A stretch of DNA of 64,000 nucleotides, taken from contig VZTJ01005670.1 in NCBI GenBank assembly GCA_013397795.1, positions 812,229 through 876,228 of the forward strand. The letters run 5' to 3'. Below are positions 1-12,159 of the stretch, in pieces. Within the stretch, counting starts at the first letter, position 1. Each line of letters begins with the position of its first letter. The stretch comes from Orthonyx spaldingii (taxonomy: Eukaryota; Chordata; Aves; Passeriformes; Orthonychidae). The position numbers and the translations under genes were made by a program. The notes beneath the pieces were generated by a model that saw nothing but the letters and a program-made list of their open reading frames with translations, searched no databases and was not told where the DNA came from.

Positions 1-2466
1 AACAATTATGTTAGGTTCTTAAGTGAACCTGCCTTCATGTTGTTTATAATGAGCTGTTTGAAAAAACAGTCTCTGTCACGGGTACTTAAGAACAGTTTTC
101 TTAATTGGATTGTAGAAAAATATGGTATTAGTATCTTAAGACTCAGCACATAGTATGGTTCAGTAATGCAGACTTCTCATTGGTTCTCACATATTCCATT
201 TCAAACCCTGATTGTACTGCATCAAATTGCTCAGCAGACTAGGAGTCCAGATAATGCTAAATTATATTCTGCTGCTCAGGTTTCAAAGTATTTGGTTATT
301 CACGATTTGATTATTTTAGGCTATCAACAAATACTTATTTATGCTCTAGGATTTTTTTTTTCTTCTTTTCATATTTTCATAAATATCCTTCATTCTCATG
401 AGACCATGCTCATGATTCTGTTCTACTTTGTGAGGTGCCAAATTGACATCCTTTGAAATGAAGTTTTGGACCTTTTCTTGGTGTACCTCAACTGTTATTA
501 TGAGAAAAAGTATCAGTATGATTTAGGTATCTCATGAAATGGGGCACATATAGCAGTCACAGATGAATTTCTATGAGCATCCACTTACTTGCCTCTGCTG
601 AGATGATCACAGCTGTTAATTCATACTAGTGGAAGTAGATATTTATGCAATTTTGACACATCTCCCACACAAATTTGGGTTGCCTTCAATGATGTGTTTC
701 ATTTTGGCAGACAGCTTGGAGGGAGTGAATGCACCTTTTAGACAGCAAGTGCCTGTGATGGTGTACAATTGGAATGCTGTGTGTCAGCTTAACCTTTCTT
801 TCATGGTTTGTCAGCCTTCTTAAGGAAGGAAGCCTACTGCAGCTTCACAAAGATTCATCTGATCTTAAGTTGGTGGTATAAATTAAGGTTCTAAAACTTA
901 CAATTCTTGCATTATGCTGATACTTCACTTCAAATCCCTTAGTTAGGAGGGTTACATGTCACTGAAGGAATGAAGTGCAGTTTGCCTCACACTGGCTGGA
1001 TTTATGTGACATGGTGGATAACACTTGTGAGTAAAAAGATGTTAGTCTCTACATTTTTAGAGTTGTGTTTTAACTGCCTTTTCCCTCAGAATTTTTGAAA
1101 GTTGAGAACTCTTAATGTTTTCATGTCCGATTTATCACAGGAATTGCAGCTGTGGATCAAACCACAGTTTCATCTACTTTAGTATCTCATCATTGACATC
1201 CAGACCAGATTCTTCAGAACAGTAACCTATTCCCATAGATAGCTGTGGAGGATGTAATACCCAGGGGATTTTGCAAAATGCATGTGCTGAAGCTTGTTTT
1301 GTGCCCCAAACATTCATTATGCTATTATGCATTATGCCTCATTATGCCATTGCAGTCTGCTGCATAAGCCACAGTACTCCCGTATTCTGTAGTTGTGGTC
1401 TGCTGTTTTAAAAAGGATGTAATAAAATGAGAAAAGTTCAGAGAAGGGCAGTAGAGATTTTGATGGTATTAAACAAACAATAGAAAAAGAATAATTTGTC
1501 AGCTTTTGACACGAGGCAGCATAGGGTGAGACTAAGAGAGGCCTGAGAAAAGAGAAAATTATTTGCTCTCCTTTCCAGTGTGGAAACAGAGGGGGTGTCC
1601 CATGGAAGTGCTAGGTAGCATTTTTAGATGCCAGCTATATGGCACTCAGGGCAGGAAGGATGACAATTGGTGGCAGGTCAATATGTTGAAACTCCAGAGA
1701 ACATCACAAGGTGTAAACATGTAGTCAGTACACTATACAACCACTGAGTTTTCACCTCCAATCCTGCAAATTTACTTTTGGAGTTTGTTTTCCATTCGTG
1801 GCTACTCCCACTGGTTTGGGCTTCTGGACTTATCTGTTCTACTTACTTGACTTGCAATCCTTGAGAAGTATTCTCTGAAAATACTGGAAACACCTGTCCT
1901 TGCCAGGGAGAGCATGGTCTAATAAACTTCAAACCTGAAGTGACACACCAGCAAAAATAGAACAGTGGATTTTTAAAATAGGTAACTAGAGGACAGTCAG
2001 ATTGATATTGGGCAATTTGTAGAGAGCTGTTCTTGCATCCTTAAGGTCTCGCTAGGAATTTATTCCATGATCGTAAGAGTTTGGAAAAGAATATACATAT
2101 TCAATTCAAGAAAACATTTAAAGTATTTAATGAATCATGCACGTTAACACTAATGAATGTGAATAAGAATGTTGTTCTTGTCTCTTGGAAATCAAAGAGC
2201 TAGTACGTGATCTGTATCTGCCGGTAAGAAATGGAAAAGCATAGGAGTTATTTGGGTTAGGTTCACCTTTACTAGGAACTGAAAACCCTGCCTAGGTCAC
2301 CAGCACCTCCCTCCTTGTGTTTAATTTCCATGCAGGATTCAGTGCTGACAGCTTTTGAGACTTTTTAAGTGCTTAGAAAAGAACAAGTTAGTACATGCTA
2401 ACTTAAAAATGCTCTTGAATGCACACTGTAGGCCTTTGTAAAGGGATTACATAGTCGAGGTCCAGG

Positions 2467-2522
2467 TCTGGCTTGTAGGGCCTGGCTTGTAGGGCCTGGC
2501 TTGTAGGGTCTGGCTTGTAGGG
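2467..2522. repeat. 14-bp minisatellite, four tandem copies
   Basis: Four head-to-tail copies of a unit reading (T/C)CTGGCTTGTAGGG fill these 56 bases. The copies differ only in the first base of the unit, so the array is young or homogenised. It lies in intron 1 and should be length-polymorphic. Confidence 0.95.
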
Positions 2523-5500
2523 CCTGTGTTCAGGGCACTACAGCCACAAGGTATTCACGAAGGAGATCCAGTTCAGACAGTGAATTTAGTAGTGCTTACT
2601 TTTAGGTGTGGGGTAGAAATAAGTGAAAGGGATTGTGTTTCTGTAATGGAGTTAAAGTCAGGTGTGGATCCCTCAGGTGAATTCTGTGCCTTTAGCCTAT
2701 GTGGCAGCCTCTTGTCACAGCTTCGTAGGGCTCCTCACACCCCAAAATTAATTTCCCTTGCACAGTTACAGGGAAAGCAAGAGGTCTTCTCAGGTTATTG
2801 CACTAACATTAGAGACTTGGTAAAAACCAAGCACAGTTATGAATAAAAGATATCAAGATACAATGCAAGCAGCTTTTTAGTGTGCCAAGCTAACAATATA
2901 TGGAACAGATGTGTTGGGTGTTCTCTTTAGCACAGATGTGAAGATGTATGTTTCATACTGTTGCTGTAAGGTTTTTCATGGTTCAATGCAGATATAATTT
3001 TTGTTTTCTCTGACTGGAAAAGCATTGAGAGTTAATTTGTTTGAGGCTTTCCCTTCCTTTTGCTGTTTAAAGGTATCAGTTAAGCTGGAGGCTTTAGGGT
3101 TCCCCCCTGCCATACAGTAAGTTTAAATACTTTAGGTAGGTATATGTTTTGAGGTTTCTGACAGCTGCTAATATTTCATCAACTAAGCTGAAATGTGAGT
3201 GGTTAGCAAGCCTGTGTTGGGACCAATGACGTTACATCCAAGTAGGAAATCAGTGTCCCTAACAGTTTTGCCATTTACAGAAGCAGTTTTCCATGTTGCA
3301 ATTGTAAATACACCTTATGGCACAGTGACTGCTGCCTCACTTTAAATGGCAGTTTCATAAACAGTTTTGCCTGGAGCATTTTAACACCAAAATTTTAACA
3401 CATTATTATCTTGTGTTTGGCTTTCATTTCATATCTCACACAATGTAATCATTAGTGAGTCAAGTATTTCATTATTACAGTGCTCTTTGCCCCTGGATCT
3501 CTCTTTTAGTCTATTTTGATTTGCTTTTTTCAACTTTTGTTTTAGTGTGTATCTGTCCCTTTCCTGTTCCTTTTCCTGGGGTCCTCTTTTCATTTCCTTG
3601 TTGCTGTCTTCCTCCTATTCATTTTCTCCTTAGGACTATTTTCCATGTTCCCTTTGTCTTCCTTCTTTTTGCATTTGCTTGTAAAACACTGAGATCTTCA
3701 GAGAAAGACGTTTTAGAGATGCAGCTTTGGGATATGACAGATAGGGCTAGTTATTTGTAAAGGTACTAGCACAGGAACTCCCTAGCTAATCTCTTTGTGC
3801 TTTGCATGCTTAATACTGTGTTCCAGTTGCTGGTTTTTTTGGCAAGATACTACAGAATAGATTTAGTTAAGTCTTGCTGGTGGGAAACAAAGGGCTGCTC
3901 TAAAAACTGCCCTTTGCAACAGGATGCTGTCCTGAGTTCTCCCACCCCTGTCTCTTGCCAGTTATGCTTAGGGAATTCCTGTAGCTGGGGTTTAATGGTC
4001 TAAGTATTCCCATGTATTGCCAGTTTCATGGCACTTGACTTTAGGGATACAGAGAATTTCAATGCTTCTTTGCCCTCACGTGCTTAACCAATGCTATAAT
4101 GCCAAGGAGAGAGTCACTAATGCATAACAAATCCTGAACTTTTTTGCCTGCCCTCTATTCACTCCGTATCAGTATTAATAGAAGTGGAGCATCCTTTGTG
4201 CTTCCTCAGCTTTTTTCAAGTTTCAATTTCTATTTTCTTTCTTTGAAGCACAGAGAAGAGCAAATGTACATAAACAAAATTTCATACTCAAGCCAAAATG
4301 CAATAGACACAATTGAATAGTAGTCAGTCAGGAATTTGAAGAGCATTCCTATGAATATTTAATTACTACATTAACCGAGCAAATAAAGAACATGCTATTA
4401 ATATTCATACAGTGTTAGCAGTGGTTCAGAGGAATTTAATATGTTTTATAGTTCATACAGCATCTTGTGTTGTGTAGGCCTTCAAAGAATGCCCACATCT
4501 AGAAAGGTAATAACACTACAGGTCTCCCTAGCTTAATCCTGTGAATTAAGGAGTGTCTTTTGTTCTTTGCATAGCACATTTCCTAGCAAAATTCTTCAGT
4601 TATATAATGGTACCAGAACCTTAAGCAACTGTACAAAGAGCTCAGTGTGGTGTCTCCTCCATATTTATTAGTGTACCTGCTTTGTGGCTTTTTGAGAGCA
4701 AAGTTGAGGAGGTATTTAACATTTGCCTGGTTTGCTTCTGCTTCGAGCTTTAGAAATATTGATCCTCTGAATGATTGAAGCGGTTTGCAGAACAAGAGGT
4801 CAACTGCAGGATGTAAAACTGAATTCCTTTGATGTGAGTGACGTGTTCTTCCTGTGTGTGTTAGTTTCTTTTTTAAATGTAATTTGCAAGTTAGTAGATT
4901 TTATCTAAGAGTGAGAAAAAGAATAATGCTTACTTGTGTGATAGCTTCCATTTGCTTATTGACAATAGGAGCACTCATCCTCTTGTGTTGGCTTGGTCTT
5001 TAAATTCTTTATGGCCCTTTTGTCTTCACTTACTAAGACTCTGGCTTTAAAGATTTTTCCAAGAAAAGCTGCACACATATGAACAAGAAAAGTGTTACAA
5101 ATGCCATTACTGAGTCCGATATTGCTCTTTTCTCTCTTGCTGGCTTTTGAAAAGACGTTAATAAATGTTGAATTAAGACTTCATCAGTGGGTCCATACTT
5201 CATTCACTTACAAATCCTTACAGCTATTTTTTTACTGCATATAGTGATAATTACTCCTTTTGGCAGAGCAGAACTAATCTAATGTGCTTTGGCTGCTGAA
5301 ATCTGTGAAGGAGCCAGGAATGATTTCTTTGTTGAATTGTTAACCCTGACTGTACAATTCTGTCAGTACCACAGTGGGGCTTTGTCTGATTATCTAGTAA
5401 TCTGGTGTTAATTAACATACAGATAGCAAAAAAAATAAAATATTGTGACATCTAGTAGAAGTATGTGTTCTTATTTTGGTAACCCTCCTGTTGGGATTGT

Positions 5501-8500
5501 TCTGTCAAAGATGGCATGTGTTGGGGAGCTGTCCAGCCTGGTTTATGGAAAGGAGCTCTTGATACATGAGCAGCTGTATCTCTAAGTACCTAATTTTCTC
5601 CGTTTATTGGATGTGGCTGAAAGAATTTTAAAGAAGCTGGAAGTTTCCGGTGCATGCACACTGTGTAGGAGCTGATGAAACCCTTGGGTCTGTATCTCTA
5701 GTTGCTGTTGCTTGCTTTTGTGTGTAGGTTCAAGGTACAATTTTGGTTTTGCGGCTGTGTGCCTTTGCTATGTTCACAGTGACTTGGTGCCTAGAGGTGA
5801 TGGTGCTGTTTGCTCACAGTAGCCAGTTCTGGGATCTCTCTCAAATTCGGACTCAGAAGGATTTGAACCGCATTTTTATGAAATTTATGCCATTCTTATC
5901 AACACAATTGTTGGAACAAATACTGAAACAATTGAGAAGACCAAATCTGCAACCCTCAGGGCATTAATTAACTTCTTGAAGGAAATTTTGAGGAGACAAG
6001 TTCTTCTGTTTCGGTGCTTTCTTTCACTGAAACAACTTGCATTTACCAATTTTGGTGACAGAATGTACAGCAGAAGTTTTTCCAGTTAAATCCATTATGG
6101 GAATTTTCACATTTCTCCTCTTGCTTAGCAGGTATAAGTGCAGTATTTTCAATTTTGTGTATGTTTTCAGAAACGGAGTGGAAATAAAAATGAGACCTTC
6201 TCAGCTAATCTGTTCTCATCAGCATTCCAGGAACAGATAGGAAAGGTCAGGAGCTCATGTTTTGCAGTAAGCACTGAGGGTGTAGAAAGAAAATATAAGT
6301 GTTATGGCAATGGTCTGCTCTTCTATTCTTCTGACTTTATTCTTGTATAATTCTGCTTTTCTAAGAACACAAACAACCAACAGAAAAATCGCACATATTC
6401 ATGACCATGAATATGCTTCCTTGCATGTAACATCAGCATTTTGCAAATTAAAAAAACAAAGCAATTGTATCTTCTGAGGCGTGTGGATTGAAGCCAAAAT
6501 CAGTCCTCTCATTTCTTCTTTTATATACTTGTTTTGAAAGTCTGGCCTTTCCTCAGCTATTTTTACCATTGCATGCTTGCTGTAATGTAAAATGCCATTG
6601 CTTTTTAGTTTTGCATATAAGGCTCTTTACAGACAAGGCAAAGGCAAATAGCTGCAGCTGTGTAGTTTATGAAGTGGTGCCATTTAGAGGAGGAATAGGA
6701 GGGGAAAATTTCAGGACTTTCTGTGGTTGACATGCCTTATTTCTTCCACAGGAGGTAAAGTGGATTTAGTGGGCAATGCGCTAAGTAGAGTCCTTTTTCT
6801 ATGTTTTTACTCTTTTATCATAGCTTCTACATGAGGGTGGTTAGGAGGAACTGGCCTCAGTCCTCATGCAGCCTGTGTGGGAGCCTCTTGAAGCCTGTGT
6901 GGGGCCAGGAACACAACATGCAAAAAAGCCAGTGAAGTGCAGTGATGAAGGGGTGGGTGTTCCATGTCGGCAAAAGTCATCACAGTGGGGGAAAAAAACA
7001 TTTTCCCTGACATTGAGAGACAGCGATCCAGTTTGGTTTTAATACCCCTTATAGCCCGGCATCTACTTAGACTATCTTAGATAACCCAGGCTTCAGTATG
7101 TTTGTCTTAATGCAGTGTGAACGTCTGATCCAGATACAGGGGAGCTGCCAGCTTCCCAGGCTTGTGACTAAATATCCATGCTTGGGACTCAGTCATCATA
7201 ATAAAAAGGAGGTGAAAGTTAAAATAAATGCAAATAGGTTTTTCCCCTTCCCACTATTGGCAATTAAAATAATAGAAAAGTGAATTAGAACTCTGTCTTT
7301 CCTGAATACTTGTCATTTCTTGGCCTTTCAGTTTTCACTCGCCTGACTGGTGTTGCTATGTTGGAATTTCATTAAATGTCTTGTGGCACAATTTGATCTT
7401 CAGAGCTCTTTGTGTTGGTTTCTGAACGTCTGTAGAAGTGGTTTTAGTACAAAGGATACATCTAGGTACTGAATATTATGGTCTGCACCAAACAGACCTT
7501 TATTCCATTGAAGTGCTTCAGTGGTAAAATATATTTTTTGAGAAATACCTTTCAGATTATGTGAATAGAGGTTATATGATTTTTTTTCTTCTTTTTTTCT
7601 TTTGCATTTCATCTTTCACTTCATTAAAGGTCTGGTTGGAGAAATCCTTGTTCCCTGTGGGCAGTTCCAGCCCTGCCTGTGCTTTTAGTATCTAATTAGT
7701 CATTTCTATTCAGTACCCTTTGTAAAATATTTCTGTGCATTTCTGTCTGTCACATAACCATGTCCTGTGTGGAAAAAGCCTCAAATAAATGTTTTTGTGT
7801 GAAGTGGCAAATATTGTCAGAGAAAACAGCATACTATATCTGTAGAATCTGGTATAATTTGATTTGCCTACTGTCTTGTGTTTAAAGTTCAGACAAATAC
7901 AGTCCCAGTTATATAAACCCTACCTGCTTTTTTAAGGTGGTAGACATACTTTTTTTTCCAACTTGCTTGTTGTTTCAATAAATGTGTTAGTGCCTCTTGC
8001 AAAATTCAATTCAGTGCAAAACAGACCAGAGACCACTAGAATTCTAATCTATTCCATAGAAACACAGCGGTGTATCATAGGAGTTACACCACTTTAGCCC
8101 TGACAATGGCTACACTATGGGTTTGCAGTAGTGGGACTACTTAGGCTGTGAAATGTTAGGATGCTTTAGAAATGTCTTCAGAATCTATAGCTGTTAATCT
8201 TGAAAACTATTTTCAGGCTCCTGAGCCCCAGTCACAGAATGACAGAATGTGTATGGGTTGTGGTTTCTGTCCATCTGTCACTCATGCTGGATGTAGTCTG
8301 CTCTCATGGCATGTCTGCAGTTGAGCAACAGAGAAGTTGTATTCTTCACTAGTGTTAACCTTTTTGGACTCATGGCTTATACTACCCTACTGCAATATTT
8401 TGCTGATCTGTGTACTGAGAATTCTGGACTGCTGTCTCCTAATATAGACATGTAGTTAAAAAGGGGTGAAAAAATGCATCATTAACTATTCCAAGGGAAT

Positions 8501-8510
8501 GTTTTTAAGG

Positions 8511-8534
8511 TTTTTTTTTTTTTTTTTTTTTTTT
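8511..8534. repeat. Poly(T) tract, 24 bases
   Basis: An uninterrupted run of 24 T in intron 1. On the opposite strand it would be a poly(A) tail, but I could not recognise a retroposed body next to it. Length is prone to polymorphism and assembly error. Confidence 0.95.
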
Positions 8535-9489
8535 GAAGAAGAGAAACCATTTCTTGTACTGAATGACAATGTTTCCTGTGGAGGAGACTTTGAGTGAGGT
8601 TTAGCTCTCCTTGCATCTCTGAAAACTGGGTACCCAACTGCTCTAAAGGTCTGCCTTGCGGTGTGCTGAGCTATAATGTTTTCTTTTGAAAAAGAAACAC
8701 AATAATGCAGTAGGTTTCCAAATATCCTGAGGACTGTACTTACTAATGAGAGACTGCAGACTGATGGTGCCTTTTTCTCACTGCCAGCGAGGAGGGTTGT
8801 CTTTTATAGAACTTCCTAGATTTTCACAGTATGGTCTTTTTTAATTTGGAGGCTTCTCTTACTAATTTGTACTTCTTCATACAATAACCACAGTGATAAA
8901 AATAATTGTTTTCAGTGAGGGAAACTGTTTCTTTAGAAGATTGCAGTATAAAGTTTTGGAAATAATTCTGAACGTTTTCTGGGTAATATAACTAACTTTT
9001 CCAAAACATGAGTAGCATATAACAAGGGTTTTTTTCAAGACTTTTTTTCCTTGTATGTTGTGCTGCAAAATGAATTCATTTAAATATGAACATGCTTGTG
9101 GTTTTAGTTTCACAGTTTTGTCCTTGTAGCTATTGTGGTTAGCTTAATAGTAATAAGAATTTCATTTTCATTGTACAAGAGAAAACTGATGGATACTGGA
9201 TCATTGTACGGCCAACTAAAACTCACTAAGCAGTCTTTGAACTTTCAGGGGGTTAGACTGTAATGTCAGGATACCTATTCTGCTGGAGGCACTGGCTGGC
9301 ACACTCAGTGATGATGTGGTCCCATCTCAAGCGCAGGAAGATTTGACAAATGCTTACCATGTGGTTTCTAGAGCCTACAAGACATGTCGTGTAACTACTG
9401 TGTTGTTATATGGTTATTGAATATTAGATTATAATTAGGTCAAACCTGTTTAACATAATGATACACGTTAAATTAATGAATTAGTATTT

Positions 9490-9534
9490 AAAAAAAAAAA
9501 AAAAAAAAAGAGGGGCAGGGGAAGACAGGGGGAT
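9490..9534. repeat. Poly(A) followed by G-rich purine tract
   Basis: Twenty A are followed by a purine-rich stretch with three runs of four or five G, giving about 45 bases of almost pure purine on the + strand. It could be a poly(A) tail remnant or a simple-repeat relic. No target-site duplication or retroposon body was identified. Confidence 0.85.
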
Positions 9535-10535
9535 TACATTCTTCTTTGGTCTTACTGTTAGAATATTCCAAAGAATTTAATTTACTACTTAGAGTGTAGG
9601 TGCTTTAACATTTCCTTTAAAACATGTGGTCTTGTAATTTCTTGTAATGTGCTTTCTAATCTGCTCAGATATAATTTGTAGTAATGATCATTTAAACAAA
9701 AGGCTGATGTCAAAAAATTGCCTCAGAATTTAAAGAAATTTGAAGTAACTCATCTTGTTGAAAAAATGCTGCCATCTTTATCTTTTATTGTAGGAAATGT
9801 CTGTTGAGAATAGTTGGGGAGATTTTGCAGAAGGGAATGGGCATCTTGTTTGTGATTAACAGCTGATCCATTAAATGGTTCTTTTAGCTATATTAAGAAG
9901 CTAAATGCAACTCCCTAAAATGCTCTTTAGCAAATCTAGGTCAGATTTTAGGGCCACGACAGCTCCTGTCTCTCCCTTAACTTCTTGCTTTCTTTAGAGG
10001 TAAACAATTGTTTAATTTGCTAATGCAGCTGTATAAGTTGTTCGCACTGGCAGACTTCAGCACTAGCTAATATAAATTCAAAACTTAGGCATCAAAAAGG
10101 CAGCTGAATTTTCCGTTGAGAATCACATCTGTCAGTGGTTTTGAGAATTTCGATGTAAGAAAATAGATGGGTATTCAAGTTGAATTAGTATTGTGCATTG
10201 GATAAACCTAGTGGCTATCGATAGCTTTTAAGAAAAATAATAAAAAATCTGGGGAAAAATATAGCAGGAAACAATAATAACTTTGTATGTGCCATCTTGT
10301 TGTAAAAGCTCATTTTAAAGACCGGCTCATTTTCTGATTCTTTCTGCCAGTGTGATGGAGGAAGAAGCACATATGTTGAACATCTGTTTGCCTTCTTGCA
10401 ATTTTGACTTCAAAATTATAATCTTTTCAAAACCAGAGAAGCTTGCCACATTGACTAAGAAAACTAGACCAATTCTTAAAATTCTACTAGGCATGAAAGC
10501 AGTCTGGCATAAATGCAGTGTTGTCCTTGAGCAGC

Positions 10536-10882
10536 TCAGTGCATAGGCCAGCAGGGACTGCCCGATGTGAATTGGGAAGCACGTGCTGAAGAGACCCTTA
10601 GGAAGTGGGAAAAGGGTCGAGGCTGCAGGTCCACCAGGTACAGCTGGGAATCCTTACTCTTGATGAGGCTGTGGTCAGTCACAGGTGCTTTCCTGGGAGC
10701 TTTGGGCTGCACGGGGTGGCTTTTGTGATGCTTTGTGATGAGTTTGTTGGCTGTCCTGATGTCCACAGCCATCTACTGGGGCTGTCTGCTCTTGTAGCTT
10801 TGCTTGTTGAATCAGTGCTTTCATAGGTGTGCCCTTGGTGTAAATCTGGTCTATCAGGTGCTCTGCTTTTTCTGTGTCTCAC
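10536..10882 (-). pseudogene. Possible decayed retrocopy of unknown origin
   Basis: This stretch is more GC-rich than its surroundings. On the minus strand two overlapping open frames (10536-10772 and 10679-10882) read as Lys-, Pro- and His-rich sequence with no low-complexity run. That pattern could come from a frameshifted processed pseudogene or another retroposed piece. I do not recognise the parent. There is no poly(A) tail or flanking duplication that I can see, so chance ORFs remain a fair alternative. Confidence 0.2.
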
Positions 10883-12042
10883 TGGTTAGTTCTGTGAAAG
10901 ACATGAAGTAGGGCTGCCTGTTGAATGTGACACTCAATATCAAAAATACTGCTTTGATCAAAACGGGAAGTTGTAACATATAGCAATTCTATAATCCATC
11001 CTAATATGAGTGATTCTCATGAATCCACTAAAACATGGAGAATTTTGTTGTAATATTGAGTTGCTGTGTCAGTACTTTAAAGAAGCATATTCAAAGCATG
11101 GTGCGGGGTCCTTTGAAATGCTACTACTTATAAATATTGTATTTGCTTTTGAACTGTGGCTCATAAGATTACAAAAGCATCTTTATGAAGCTGATGTCCT
11201 CACACAGTGCTAGTGCCTCATGGAGCTAATTGTTATCAAGAATACATATTGCCCTTTTTAGCTATCCCTCTGAAGTTACCAATGCTCTTGACAGTTAGTG
11301 TCTTTTGGCCTGGTAAGGTTTGGTAAACAAAATAATCCACAGGAAAATGCATTAAAAGCCTTTTAAGGAGATCATTGTGGCAGAGGCTTTATTCTTTTTC
11401 ATACTCAGATGATCATTGATGCATATGGAGGGAAAAACTTAAAGGGAAATAGCCTTTGATTCAGTACAGAAATCAAGGTGGTCCCAGGATCTTAAATCTC
11501 TGCTAGGTAAATTTAAATGACTTCACTGCAAGCTTCATCTGCTCCTGTGCACCAGATGGAGAATGTGTATTCATAAAGTCTAGTGTGTGAAAACAGTGCA
11601 CATGCATTAATTAAACATTCAAACTAGAATTTAACAGATGAAATGCTTGATTTATACATGAATAATAACTTTCACATATTAATATAATTTTATTAAGGTA
11701 ACTTGTTTGTTTTGTTCTGTGCTGTCTGTAGGGAGCTGAAAAGTAAGTCTGTATTTAGACTGTTACATATCTAGTAGCATATTGCCATGTCTCTTTGTTT
11801 ATATAAAAAGAGAGAAAATAGGTTCTGTTCACAAACTGTCTATGCAGAATTTGGTTAATGCTTTTGAGTCTGAAGAGAACTTTTATGGCTGAATTAGGAC
11901 CAGTGGAGGATCAGAGCATAGTGGAAGTGCTGACTTAAATAATTATATTAGTGAATTATATGGTGTGTTTGTGACCAAAGTGAGCACATATATTGCTAGT
12001 TTACACATTTGACACTTAGCATTCCTGTTTTCTTTCCCCTAG

Positions 12043-12159
12043 TTTCTCTGCTTGAAGAATATAAGGACTTTTCTTTCGGCATGTTGTGAAATATTTGGAA
12101 TGAAGAAAAGTGAACTTTTTGAAGCATTTGATTTGTTTGACGTGAGAGATTTTGGAAAG
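12043..12159 (+). CDS. VAV3: VAV3 exon 2 (CH domain)
   Basis: 117 bp, phase 0 to 0, encoding 39 residues from FLCLKNIRTF to DVRDFGK (about residues 69-107). It forms the middle-to-late part of the calponin-homology domain, which in VAV proteins folds back to autoinhibit the DH domain. The acceptor is cccctag and the donor aag|gtaagg. Very close to the remembered mammalian VAV3 exon; differences such as CCEIFGMKK are conservative. Skipping would stay in frame. Confidence 0.96.

Larger units (their letters stand above)
1..12042 (+). other. VAV3: VAV3 intron 1 (3' part)
   Basis: AT-rich non-coding sequence ending in a pyrimidine-rich acceptor (tctttcccctag) at 12042. I found no sequence resembling VAV3 exon 1. 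It holds a 14-bp minisatellite (2467-2522), a 24-base T run (8511-8534), a 20-base A run followed by a G-rich purine stretch (9490-9534) and a possible decayed retrocopy on the minus strand (10536-10882). The short ORFs here have no recognisable domains and no codon-level sign of constraint. Intron identity is inferred from the downstream exons. Confidence 0.88.

Noticed and set aside
8221..8262. cacagaatgacagaatg, resembling a CR1 terminal motif
   Set aside because: The similarity covers fewer than 20 bases with no extension on either side.
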